Made by a program: the position numbers and the translations under genes. From the NCBI GenBank assembly GCA_003255025.1, contig QANY01011400.1, positions 1,570,787 to 1,634,786 on the forward strand: a stretch of 64,000 bases of DNA, written 5' to 3'. The notes beneath the pieces were generated by a model, which was given only the letters and a program-made list of their open reading frames with translations, had not been told where the DNA came from and made no database searches. Source of the stretch: Datisca glomerata (Eukaryota > Streptophyta > Magnoliopsida > Cucurbitales > Datiscaceae). Below, piece by piece: positions 1 through 11,787 of the stretch; position 1 is the first letter of the stretch, and each line of letters opens with the position of its first letter.

Positions 1-251
1 TCACATGCATTCATAATGCATAGTGAACCGTACTAGTAACCATTAATTAAAGATTTTGTACTTTAATATGTTGCTGACATTTTTATTTATTATCTATTAT
101 CTTAATCCTCTCGTACTAATACAATATTATAGTCTCATTAGCATAAATTATTCAACAATAATTTAAAAGAACAATTATAAGAAAAATGTAATTTCATTAA
201 ATTTCATATTAAAATGTGAATACACATGCTTTGAGGGCATAACCTCCAACA
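1..251 (-). repeat. Copia-1 3' LTR (partial)
   Basis: The minus-strand LTR begins TGTTGGAGGTTATGCCC at 251, directly after a purine-rich tract. It matches 7190-7458 with substitutions and small indels. Only the start of the LTR is in the window. Confidence 0.88.
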
Positions 252-266
252 ATCTCCCACTTTCCC
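252..266 (-). promoter_or_regulatory. Polypurine tract of Copia-1
   Basis: On the minus strand this reads GGGAAAGTGGGAGAT and abuts the 3' LTR start TGTTGG. Position and composition fit the primer for plus-strand cDNA synthesis in LTR retrotransposons. Confidence 0.75.
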
Positions 267-2963
267 TAAGTAAATGTCGTAGTTATTCTCAACCCCATCT
301 TATACACATGACTAACAAATTATTTCGCAGGAAGTGTCTTGGTAAAAGGACTAGCCAGGTTCTGATATGACGTTATCTTCATAACAGTCACCTCACATCG
401 ATGCATGATCTCTCTTACAAGATGATATTTCCTCTCTATGTGCTTGCCCCTCTTGTGATTCATTGGTTCTTTGGAATTAGCTACAGCCCACTATTGTCAC
501 AGTATAGAATCGGTGGTTTGTCCATATCTGGATCTACTTTCATATCAGTATAGAACTTTTAGAGTCATACGACTTCTTTCGCAGCACCACAAACCGCTAT
601 ATATTCGACTTCCATAGTGGAATCTACAATGCTTGATTATTTGATACTTCTTCAGACTACAACTCCTCCACCTAGGGTGAATAATGATCCAGATGTCTTA
701 GGACATTGCTCATTGGAGAGGAAAATTCCATGTCTGGTCAATAGTTGACATTTCTTAGACTACTTCATAGAGAATCTCTCCAACATCTTATTAATATAAG
801 ATGCCTGAGAAAATGCCAAGAGCTTGTTCTTTCTATCCCTTAAGATTTGGATGCCTGAAAATAGCTTACCTCACCCAAATCTTTCATTTAGAATTTTTCA
901 GCTAACCACTTTTTTACCTTTGACAAAGTTTCTACACCATTCCCAATGAGTAGAATATCGTCAACATAAAGAACTAAGAAAATCATTATCTTGTCGTTGA
1001 TGTATTTATAAACACAAGATTCGTCAACATTTTGCTCGAAACCATATGATTTAATAATCTCCTTAAAGGTAAGATTCTAATATCTAGATGTTTGCTTTAA
1101 TCCATAAATAGATTTAAGCAACTTACATACTGTCTGATCTTGCTCCATTTTCACGAACCCTTTTGGTTGCATCATGTAGATACTTTCTTCAAGAGAGTCA
1201 TTCAGAAAAAGTTATCTTGACGTCCATTTGCCATATTTTATAACCCAAGCTAGCGACAATGGACCAAAGATGTGAATAGATTTTAGCATGGCAAAAGGGG
1301 AGAATGTCTCTTCATAATTGACTCCTTCCCTTTGGGTATAGACATTGGCTACCAGCCATACCTTGAAAGGTCTCTACTTTCCCATCTGTACCTCTTTTCT
1401 TCTTGAAAATACATTTACATCCAATGGGCTTGACATCTTTAGGTGGATCTATAAGTTCTCAAACGGAAATGGAATATATAAATTCTATTTCCTGGTTCAT
1501 GACATCTTGTAATTTCTCCTTTTAGGATCATCCATAACTTCTTCATAAGCTAATGGATCATCCTTATCTGTTTCAAACACTAGGACATGTACCTCTAGTT
1601 CATAGTGAATATGTTTTCTTACAACCCTGCCACTACTACATTTCACCGGGATTTCCTTAACATAAACTGTGATTTGTCGTTTATCAGTTGATAATGAAGG
1701 TGCTCTGATCTCATCAGATGTTGAATCCTCGAGAATTACTTTGCTTTGAGATTTGTAGTTTTTCATATAGTCGTGTTAAGGAATGTGGTATTTGTCGATA
1801 CAAGCACATTTTGATCTTTGTGACTGTAAAAGTATCCACCTCTAGTCTCTGGAGCATAGCCAATGAATATGCATACTTCAAACCTTAAGTCTAACTTACT
1901 AGTCTTGGGTCTAAAAATGTGAGATGGACACCCCCATAAACGAAAATGACGCAAACTAGGTTTTGATTCATTCCATAACTCTAAAGGTGTCTTGCTTATA
2001 GACTTAGAAGGCACTACATTCAAAATGTATGTTGCCGTGTGTAATGCATATCTCCAAAATGTAAGTGGTAGTGATGAGTAGCTTAACATCGACCTAACCA
2101 TATCTAATAAGCTTCAGTTTCTCTTTTCTGAAATACCATTTTGCTGTGGCGTTCCAAGTGCTGTGAGTTGGGATAAGATTCCATACTCCAGGAAGTAATC
2201 CTTGAATTTTAAATCCAAGTATTCACCATCTCGATCTAATCGAAGGGGTTTCAATGATTTACCTAATTGCTTTTCAACTTCAGCTTTGAAATCTTTAAAC
2301 TTTCCAAAAGTTTCAAATTTTCTATGCATTAGGTAAGTATAACCATATCTTGAGTAATCGTAAATAAAAGTGACAAAATACTCATACCTATCACTAGCTT
2401 GTACATTGATCGGTCCACAGACATCACTATGCACTAGCTTAAGTGGCTCCTTGGCACTTTGACCATTTTTAGTGAAAGGTCTCTTAGTCATTTTACCTTC
2501 TAGATATGACTCACAAACAGGAAGAGTTCTAACTTTTAGTTCTCTCAAAGCACCATGCTTTATTAACATTTTTAACCTATCTAGATTAATATGTTCCAAC
2601 CTAAGATGTCAAAAATATGTGTTATCATCATCATGAGAAACTCTTTGTCATTCGTTACTTTTAGATCTTGCTACTTTATATATTCAGAATTATTTAACTT
2701 GCGTTCAGTCGGTTTAAGTATTCATTCTTAGTAATAATAAACTCATTATTAATTAATAAAACTTTTAAAAATTGTTCATGCAATAACGAAAGAGAAATCA
2801 AATTTCTCGAAAATCCAGGAATATAATAAAAATCATTTAAAAATAAATAATTATTTTTAAAATTAAGGTGGACTGTCCCCAATGCTCTCACTGACACAAG
2901 TGTACCACTGCTAACTCTTATAATAACCTCGCCATTAGCCAGCTCCCTTGACGAATAGAGCAT
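267..2963 (-). pseudogene. Copia-1 pol remnant (protease, integrase, RT, RNase H)
   Basis: Read right to left. A protease-region frame lies at 2694-2963. An integrase frame at 2114-2599 has the GAG-pre-integrase end and catalytic-type motifs HSDVCGP, LDRDGEYL and TPQQNGISEKRN. The integrase C-terminal part lies at 1763-2101 (FWRYALHTATYILN, LWGCPSH). RT follows, with YVDDILLIGN encoded near 940-970, then RNase H-like sequence to about 290. The family's usual RSDRGGEY is changed to LDRDGEY. The pieces are in different frames and separated by stops, so no functional Pol can be made. The order IN before RT supports Ty1/copia. Confidence 0.85.
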
Positions 2964-3063
2964 CTACAAAGAAGAACATACATGGTTAGTGGCTCCTGAA
3001 TCCAGTATTTACGATGACAAATTATATTTCATTAAACAAGTTTCAAGTACAAGTAAATCATAT

Positions 3064-3732
3064 TTACCTTTCTTTTTCAGCTTAGAGAGATACTTGTTGC
3101 AGTTTCTCTTACAATGACTTTCAACCCTACAATGGAAACATTTTCACTTGGGCTTGTTGTCGTTCTTGTTCTTCTTGGCTTTCGGTGATATCTTAGTTTT
3201 CTTACCTTTGCCCTTACCATTGATCTTCTTCTTCTTGTTACTTTTAATAACAATAGAAGAAAGCTTTTGCTCGATAATATTTGTCTCACCCTCTTTGGTC
3301 ATACTCTTATTGAGCGACTCAGAAAAAGCAGGTGTGAGCGATTCAAGTACAATGCTGACTTGAGTTCGTTCATCAATGGTACCCATGTACTTCTGCCTCA
3401 TGCATTCTGTGGATCACGTTCAAAACATGTTCACAAACAAAAGTACCTTTCTTTATCTTGGTCGTCATGTAGCTCCCAGTAGCCTCGTGACGACTTTGAT
3501 CAGACTGTTGCCTATCATGTAGAGATTTCATAATCTTATAGGCAGTTTTCATACTCTTATGCTTGATTCTTAGAACATCATTCATTCTCACAAGCATGTA
3601 GTGGTTCGCTTTGTTGTTGGATTGAATCCAAGCATCAAACTTGTCCCTAACAATCTTAGGGGCATTGGCAGCGGGTTCCTCAGGACATTTCTCAGTAAGA
3701 ACAAATTTGTGGTTCTCACAAATTAGCATCAT
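3064..3732 (-). pseudogene. Copia-1 gag remnant
   Basis: A frame at 3373-3732 matches the copia Gag (UBN2-type) pattern: HKFVLTEKCPEEP, then MNDVLRIKHKSMKTAYKIMKSLHD. A second piece at 3144-3401 continues it and ends in a Lys-rich stretch. Just downstream, in another frame and right after a TGA, a CCHC zinc knuckle is readable (CFHCRVESHCKRNC, about 3100-3141). Gag forms the virus-like particle and the knuckle binds element RNA. A frameshift and a stop separate the pieces, so this copy is dead. Confidence 0.8.
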
Positions 3733-5658
3733 GTTTAAATTTGATTTTCATCTTATGAAATAATCAGCATTCAGTTTCTCAAGTGCAAGTAAAACAGTAA
3801 TAGAGTTGCCCATGGTAGACATAATACTAACTGAAAAATAAAACATAGATTATTCAATATAATTGAAATAAATATCCAGAATTTGAAAAGTAAACGTGAT
3901 GCATGAATGTAATATAATAAACACATAAATTTAACATTTACCAATCACGATAAAATAACCCAACAATTAACGTACCACCTTAGGGTCGTTCAAATTAATC
4001 TTAGACAGTATAAGAGTTATTCTCATCTTTATTAATTAAAACTTAATATATATAATATTTTCTCTTTTAGCAATAATGTATCGCTCATTCGGTCAAGTCA
4101 CAATTATCCACATGAAAGCTTAATTGTGACTTTGTGAATGTAACTCATTATTTCAAATTCCATGACTTGATTTAGAATATGTCACCTTAAGGTCGATCAA
4201 AACTAAACTACATCACTTAGTCTTATCTTCTTAAAAAGTCCAACATTAGTATTGAAACGGTTCAAAACCTTTCCTAGGGGGATGAAAACAAAACCATCTC
4301 GAAACCCTTACTGTGCCTCACGGCGTTGTACTAATAATTGAGATCATATGTTACATTGACATGTCAAACTTCTCACACTCACTATTTTAGGATAACAATT
4401 TTCTATTTTAACAATCAATTAATTCCAAATTAATTACTAGTTAAAATAATAACTCAATGAATGTTAAATTAACAGTTAATCCAATCTCATTAATCTAAGT
4501 TCAATTAACCTTCTGAAGGGCCCAAGTTTTAATTAGGTGAACTTAGATTAACTAATTAATTGCATTCATCAAACTTTAATAAAATGTTTTACTAAAGTTG
4601 TTTATCCTAAATGTTACTATATCCTTTAGAGCAGTGTGATTACCAAGTTTTAACTAATTAACACTTAGCAGTTTACATGCAATTGATTTCTCAAAATAAT
4701 TCATATAAACATATTAGGACAATCCTAACAAATCATGTTTCTACGAATGAGATGCATGATTAAATAAAGTTGTGTGAGGTTTTATGTAGGGCATGTGATC
4801 GACTAATGCATGGTCATGTTATCAATTATATCAATAAATATTTTTTTAACAATTAAATAAAATAATAATGGACCGAGTAACTATTAGGTATTTCTAAATT
4901 ACAACCATTGAAATAAAGAAATAAAATTACAAAGAAGACTTCAAGATTACATATTTTCAAAATATCTCCTTCTACACCTGATATTCATCTTCATAATCTT
5001 CAAGCTTCGAACAAAATCCTTTTAATTTGGAAAAACTATTTTTCTTAATTAAAAATTATCTCTATAATTATCTTTTAAAATTATTAAATTTGACTTAGTC
5101 AATAAATAATTTATTGACTTGGTCAAACTTGGGTCAAACTCACTCAATTAATTAATCTTTAATTTTTATAAAACTAAAAGTTAAACATTGATTTGTAATT
5201 TTAAAATTAATGCTCAGGTTATCTTAAAACTCTGCAGTGATAGGGTAAATTGATATAAGAGTTTCTGTGAAATTTTTTTAGATGTGACAACAGTTGCCAC
5301 TAATGATAAGACTCACCCACCGCCACGCATCACTATCGTCGGACGTCCACCGCCACCGCCCGGCGGCGACGGCGTGACCGTGTCTGATGCGTTCTTTGTG
5401 TTCTTACAATCTGAATAATTATAATATAATATTCAAAATAAAATTACAAAAATTTCTACGCCCCCAATCAATTTACACAAAATCTTAGGAAAAATTAAAG
5501 AACAAAGCCTAACCTAACAGTCACCATACAATTAGTGATATATTATTTAACCATACATTCAAAAAATAAAACCATCGATTCATTCGCATATATCAAAATA
5601 TATCATGAACAATACAAGAACACCCACATAGTATTTAATATACAAATATATAATGACT
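3733..5658 (-). other. Copia-1 untranslated leader
   Basis: About 1.9 kb of very AT-rich sequence lies between gag and the primer-binding site with no supported gene. It holds two related short segments (about 3972 and 4183, ACCTTAGGGTCGTTCAA-like). It also holds one abrupt GC-rich island at about 5310-5390 (CCACCGCC and GGCGGCGACGG motifs). Long leaders are common in large-LTR copia families. Confidence 0.6.
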
Positions 5659-5670
5659 GTCTGATATCAA
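5659..5670 (-). promoter_or_regulatory. Primer-binding site of Copia-1
   Basis: The minus strand reads TTGATATCAGAC next to the 5' LTR end. This is close to the initiator-Met tRNA complement TGGTATCAGAGC used by most plant copia elements. Confidence 0.7.
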
Positions 5671-5671
5671 T

Positions 5672-7458
5672 TGTTGGAAAATGGTGCACGCGCAGGGAAG
5701 ACGTGGTGGTTTTTCAAATATTTATTAAAAATGAATCATATGTGTTTTTTTTATAAAATGAAAACAAGTGCGACACAACGGCTTTCAAAATAAAAACTTT
5801 TATTAAAACTCTTTTCAATCAAGATCCATTATATATTTTTACATTAAATAAAATCATTCTTTCAGAGTTTTTTATTAACTTTTTAATCACAGAAAAAATT
5901 CACCCTGATAGCAATTGTGTTCTTCACTCTATGTCAACACTGAGGTCAATAAAATAATATCTATATATTTTTTAGATAATGACATATCAGATTTTTAGGA
6001 ATAACTGAAAATATTATTTAATTTCAAAATAACCTTTACAGTGGGACCCACTACAATTTGTGCACGACATTGTAGTTGCTGTGAGCTATCAAAGTGCCTC
6101 ACGACACTGTGTTCCACGCCACTACAGTATTACACCCCCACTACTACAGATCCCCGTGATACTACAGTAGTTCATGTCAATCTCTGATTCTCAATCAGTG
6201 ATTGACACGTGGCAATTACTATGAATTAAATATTTATTTTAATTATATAAATATATAGATATCCGTTAATCTAAAATTAACATATCTGATTATCCCTATC
6301 AACTAACATATCTGTTAATTCATAAATAACAGATTTACTTGATTTGAATTATTATCTAATAATAATTTATAATTATCTAATTTCATAAATTAGATATTCT
6401 GTCTCACTTATCGATAATTAAAAAATTAATCGATATAATTATTTATATATGTGTGTAATTTCCAAAATTTATATATAAATAATTTAATTAATTAATCACA
6501 TACAATTGCCTCATAATTACGTACTTGCCCCAGAATAAAAATCTTTTTGCAAGTCAGTCCTTTTCTCATGTCTTGAAATATTCACACCCTAAACTGCGTA
6601 GTACAGATGTGATTTATAGAATGTATTTACAGAGTATTCTCTGTAGTCCATTAATATAATTATTTCATGTAATTTTGCCATTCAATTATTGGTTCGTAAA
6701 TTAGAGCTGGTCAAAATTACCGTTTTACCATTCTAATTACCTCTAGATCCTTAAGTATCATTAATTCACTAGTCAATAACTAACTTATAATCATATTATA
6801 AATTTGAGCTCAATGACCATTCAGTTCTAGAATTAACACTTAAGGAAACCAATATACGATCCGTTAAGAAAGTTTGGATTCCAAATCTTGTAAGATCATG
6901 TTCTCAGCCGTCCATATCACTGAATCTTTAAAATAAAAGTCACTAGCCTATTTTACAAACAGACATTAACGAGTGAATCAAAAGATCCAGTATACATGTA
7001 AAGGAGTTCATGACTACTCCAGATTCATGCTAATCTATATATGACCATAAGATTGACGTGTATTAAATCTTTATGATAAACAAATACGTTAATAAAGATC
7101 TTAATTCTCATCGGTCCTGTCATATATAATATTATTATATAAAGTACATTCACTTAGATGTCTATCCACATTAATGATCCGAATATAGATCACATGCATT
7201 CATAATGTTTAGTGAACTGTACTAGCAACTATTCATTAAAGATTCATTAATATGTTGCTAACATTTTTATTCATTATCTATGATCTTAATCCTATCATAC
7301 TACTACATGATATCAGCTCGTTAATTAATATAAAATTTTCAGATATTTATATAAGTTATTTAACTATAATTTAAAAGAATAATTATAAGAAAAATGTACT
7401 TCCATTAAATTTCATATTAAATGTCGATACACATGTTTTGAGGGCATAACGCCCAATA
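5672..7458 (-). repeat. Copia-1 5' LTR
   Basis: This 1787-bp LTR starts TGTTGGAAAA (plus strand) beside the PBS. It ends at 7458 in GCCCAATA, equivalent to CTCCAACA of the other LTR. The outer end is homologous to window bases 1-251. Short open frames inside it, such as 5535-5756, are not genes. Confidence 0.85.
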
Positions 7459-9300
7459 ATCGTAATAAAGTGTCATGGGTTTGTCAGGTTCTGGAACAAC
7501 TTCTAGAGTCTTCAAGAATTTTCTAAACCATAGTCTTCTTCGCAGCTTCACAAGCTGCCACATTCTCAGCTTCCATGGTAGAATAAGCAGTGCAAGATTG
7601 CTTGATACTTATCCATACAACTGCTCCACCGTTCAGGATGAACACCGATCCTAAAGTGGACCTCCTAAAATCATTATCTACTTGAAAATTAGAATCAGTA
7701 TACCCTGGCATATTCAGGTTAGTACCTAAATACACAAGCATGCATTTCCTTGTTCTTTTAGGATACTTACATATATGCTTGACATCATTCCAATGCTCGA
7801 GTCCAGGATTAGATTGGAAATTACTCACCACGCCCACTGCGTAGCAAATGTCTAACCTTGTGCAAAGCATCACATACATGAGACTTCGTACGGCTGAGGC
7901 ATAGAGAATCTTTCTCATGTCTTCCTCTTCTTGAGGAGTCTTGTATACTGAAGTGATCCATCACTTTATCAATATAAGATGCTTGAGACAGTGCCAATTG
8001 TATGTTCTTCAGATCCTGAAATATTTGAATACCTAGGACAAAGGCAGCCTATCCATGATCCTTCATATCAAATTGCTTTGCAAGCCAAATCTTGACATCA
8101 AACAACTTTCCTACATTATTCTCAATGAGCAGAATATCGTCCACGTACAAAAAAAATACATTCCCTTGTGTATCAGCTTATACACACAAGGTTCATTCAC
8201 TACTACTCAAACCTGAAGTTCTTGACATTTTCATCGAATCTGATATACCACGATCGGGGCGCTTGCTTAAGTCCATAAATGGATTTCAGCAGTTCGCAAA
8301 CCTTACTTTCTTAGCCTTTCTCCATGAACCCGTCTGGTTGAACCATATAAATGCGCTCTTCAAGATTGTCATTTAGAAAAACACTCTTGACATCCATCTG
8401 TCAGATTTCATAATCGACAGCAATAACAATGGACAAGAGGATTCATATGGATTTAACTATGGCCACCAGTGAGAAGGTATCATCATAGTCAATACTTTCC
8501 TTTTGGGTATAGGCATTGGCTACTAACCTAGCTTTGAATGTCTTCACATTTCCATCCGTAGATCTTTTTTTATAAATCTATTTACACCCTATGGGTTTTA
8601 CTCCTTCAGGAGTATCTAAAAGTTTCCAGACTCTATTAGAGTACATTAATTGTATCTCAATGTTCATGGCTTCTTGCCATAGATATGCTTCAGGACCAGT
8701 CATGGCTTGTGAGTAGGAGACATGTTCATCATTATTCTTATTTGAGACTGGTGTTAAGGCATCTCCTTATCTGGCTCTTTCACCCTTTGCTAAAAATGGC
8801 CTCTTGGTCATTTTCCCTTCTATGCAGGATTCACATATGGGTAGTGAGACCACACTTAAAGTTTTCAATGGACCATACTTTGCAATTCTTTTAATCTTGT
8901 CCAGGCTAATGTGGCCAAGATGTAAGTGTCACAAATATGTTAGATCAGTTGAGTCAGGCTTCAACATCTTACTATCCCATTGTAAATCAATATTTAGTTC
9001 AATGTCACATATCATTGGAACTATTGATTTGACATAGAATAGGTTATTTATCAAGCATGTAGTAGTGATCAAGCAATCATTTTTAAAAATACCAATGTCA
9101 TTATCAATGAAATTTAAAGAAAATCGTTGCTCAATCAAACTAGCTACTGAATAAGGGTTTTGCAACACCGAGATAAAATAAACATCTCGTAAAAACAAAA
9201 AACTATTATCAAATGGCAATTTAATAGTTCCAACTGATACAACCGATACTAGTACTCCATTCCCCTAACAGAAGCTGAACTCGCCCTCATCAATCCTTCT
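7459..9300 (-). pseudogene. Copia-2 pol remnant (integrase/protease pieces, RT, RNase H)
   Basis: RNase H lies at 7523-7918, including LMYVMLCTRLDICYAVGVVS and PGYTDSNFQVD. It continues to ...PDKPMTLYYDY at about 7459-7475 and is cut there. RT further right includes LYVDDILLIENN (about 8120-8150) and MDVKSVFLNDNLEERIYMV (about 8345-8395). A protease-region frame occupies 8929-9219 (LRDVYFISVLQNPYSVASLI). Much of integrase is missing or unrecognisable between about 8760 and 8930, so this copy carries a deletion as well as frameshifts. Confidence 0.8.
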
Positions 9301-10067
9301 ACTTTCGAGTTCTGCTTCTTAGCTTTCTTTGGACCTCTCCTATGCTTCTTTTTGGCGCCAGAGGTGGAAGAATTGATTTTAGTAAAGTTTTCATCTTCGG
9401 TCTTCCTCTTTCCTTTCAGAAATATGGTCTCTGTAGCTTGCAGTTCCTTTATAGTTTGAAGTTCTAAAAAATGTCAGGCAGAGTCTCAAAGATCATATCA
9501 ACTTGTATCTCTCCATCTACCTCAGCACCTATGATCTCCATCTCATTCAGATAACTAATGATCAGCATAATATGTTCTCTGACAGGAGATCTGAGTTACA
9601 TCCTGCAGTTCATGAAGTTTCGCACAACAGCCTGTTTGGCTTGACGACCATGATCTCCGAACATTTAGGTAATGTTTAACATCATATCAGCAGCAATTTT
9701 GATGTTCTGATGTTTTTGTTGCAACACATTGCTAACAGAAACCAATATGTAACGAACTTGTGCTTTTCTACCGTGACCATGATATGTAACGAACTTGTGC
9801 TTTTCTACCTGTCGATCTCATCAAATGCAGCCAAGAAGCATAAGCATCATTTTCCTCTTGAGTCGATTCAGCAATAGACTCAAGGGTACAAATGGCAGTG
9901 AGCACGAACTTGTGCTTTTCTACCATGACCACGATATCAAGATTATGTTTACAATCTACGTAATTTTCACCAGTAACTTTGTTCTCATTTAAGATAGTTG
10001 AGAGTGAGGATAACGACATGCTTACTAAAAATAATAAATAAAGCGGTGTAAATAAATACTCAATCAT
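9300..10067 (-). pseudogene. Copia-2 gag remnant
   Basis: The frame at 9768-10067 has the copia Gag N-terminal pattern: LNENKVTGENYVDCKHNLDI, then EKHKFVLTAICT. A local duplication of the TGTAACGAACTTGTGC segment at about 9745-9805 disrupts the frame. Basic, Lys-rich codons near 9310-9420 resemble the part before the zinc knuckle. The gene is non-functional. Confidence 0.72.
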
Positions 10068-11772
10068 TTAGGAAAGTATGATGCTTAAATATTTAAAAAT
10101 ACAATAAATATTTCTTCCATGATGTTACGATCAACAATGATAGGTTGTCTCATCTAAGGACAACGTACAAGCTACCTCTTATCATATCGAGACTCCTCTC
10201 GTTTGGTTAATGCTTCTCAAGATATCAATACATCTAACTTAACCAATCACCAATAGTTTTGGTCACATTGGTCTCATTGACTAGCCCCCACGAAGGATTT
10301 CAATGTGCTTCGGTCTAAGTGTTTAACCAACGCATCGACTTTAAAGGTTGCCATGAACTAAGGACAACGTACAAGCTACCTCCTATTGCATGAACTAACA
10401 GTCCGTCTAGGAACGATCCTACTTCACTACTTCCTTTAATAGCTTTAGCTTCTTAAGCAACTCGATAACTCAACGTGATATGATTCCCAAGATTCTCCCA
10501 CTGAAGAGAGGATCGCTAGGACGGATCTAAACCATTCCTCGTGCCACGATCAAGTTTGTGTTGGGGACCTGTTAACGTTTCAACGTAAACGACCCTCCCA
10601 CTTAATTTTTGGAAAATGAATTTTCTTTGTTTTTTCAAAAAAATAACTTTTTATAAATTTGAAAAACAAGTTTTGAAAATTATAAACTTTTATAAAATTT
10701 AAATCACAATTTCAAATTTATAACTTTTATAGAATTTACATTGTATTTAAATTATAATCCGTTATAAATTTAAACTACAATAATGCATGTATATACTACA
10801 TGACATTTTGATATTGGCATATCATTATTTCTATATGGCATATTTTATGATGATACACGATTAATAATAAATCATCCATTCGAAATTAACCTCTATATGG
10901 CTGATTTCAAATTACAACCCTTAATAAATAAATTACAATAATTTAAATACTAATCTTCATGCCATCTTTAATCTTCTCATTCTTCTTCAGAGAATCTCAC
11001 CAATTTGTAACTCTTTACAAAAGTCCAGACTCAATTTTAAAATTCAAATTTCAATTCAAAATTTATTTTTCTAACAATTTTTACTTTGATAAATAAATTA
11101 CCTAGTAAATTAATCAATTGATTTAATTTTAATAACAATTTATAAAAATAAATCCTAATTAATTAGTGTTGAAATTCTAGGGACGAGATTGGGAAAAATC
11201 CTAAAGTTTCCTAAACCCAAAAGTTTTTAAAATCTCAAGATTTCCTAACACCTAAAGTTTCGGAAAACTCAAGGTTTCCTAAACCCTAAACCTTCCAAAA
11301 TTTCAAGGTTTTCTAAACCCTAAGTTTCTAAAAACTCAAATTTTCCTAAACCTTAAAGTTTCCAAAAACTTAAGATTTCCTAATCCCTATGTTTCCTAAA
11401 CCATAATTAGGAAACCTACAGTGGTGAGCGATGACGGCAAGCAGTGACATGGGTAAGCAGGTGACGACGAGGCCCTGCGGCAAGCAGCGAGGGTGGCAGC
11501 GAATTGCGGCTTTTCTTATGATGACGGATTTACATAGAATTTAAGCATACAAATTTTACAAAATAAATAAATTACAGCATATCATATGCCTCACTTTCGG
11601 TGTACATCAATTCTAAAATTGAAAATAAATACTTAGAGCCAATCGATCAGGATTCATTCATAAAACACATTCAAACATGTTTTCAATCTACCATATAAAA
11701 AATTTATGCCAGTATCACAATATCAATTGATACATACGTCTAATTACTAAATATGCACAGTCAACAACCCAA
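10068..11772 (-). other. Copia-2 untranslated leader with internal repeats
   Basis: No gene is supported. A segment GGACAACGTACAAGCTACCTC occurs twice (about 10158 and 10361) within longer imperfect copies. A minisatellite lies at about 11195-11400. A GC-rich patch lies at about 11420-11510, the counterpart in position of the GC-rich island in the Copia-1 leader. Confidence 0.6.
11195..11400. repeat. Minisatellite of about 34 bp units
   Basis: Five or six imperfect units, each roughly CCTAAACCCTAAAG then TTTCCAAAAACTCAAGGTTT. The cores CCTAAA, GTTTC and CTCAAG recur at about 33-40 bp spacing. This was read by eye. Confidence 0.6.
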
Positions 11773-11786
11773 GGCTTTGATACCAA
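11773..11786 (-). promoter_or_regulatory. Primer-binding site of Copia-2
   Basis: The minus strand reads TTGGTATCAAAGCC, next to the LTR. This is near-canonical for the initiator-Met tRNA complement. Confidence 0.82.
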
Positions 11787-11787
11787 T

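Larger units (their letters stand above)
1..7458 (-). mobile_element. Copia-1, Ty1/copia LTR retrotransposon (left end cut by window)
   Basis: Order on the minus strand: 5' LTR (5672-7458), PBS, leader, gag, protease, integrase, RT, RNase H, PPT, 3' LTR (1-251, truncated by the window edge). Integrase lies before RT, which defines Ty1/copia. The two LTR copies align from window base 1 with about 7190. Coding is broken by frameshifts and stops, so the element is not autonomous. Its 5' LTR abuts RNase H coding of another element at 7459, so it is a nested insertion. Its 5-bp target duplication would be ATCGT (7459-7463), but the other copy lies outside the window. Confidence 0.88.

Noticed and set aside
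5535..5756. 73-codon frame
   Set aside because: Crosses the PBS and LTR start of Copia-1.
5672..7458. Reading this as one LTR shared by Copia-1 and Copia-2 in tandem
   Set aside because: The Copia-2 LTR at 11788-13667 is different, and Copia-2 is cut inside RNase H codons, so nesting fits better.
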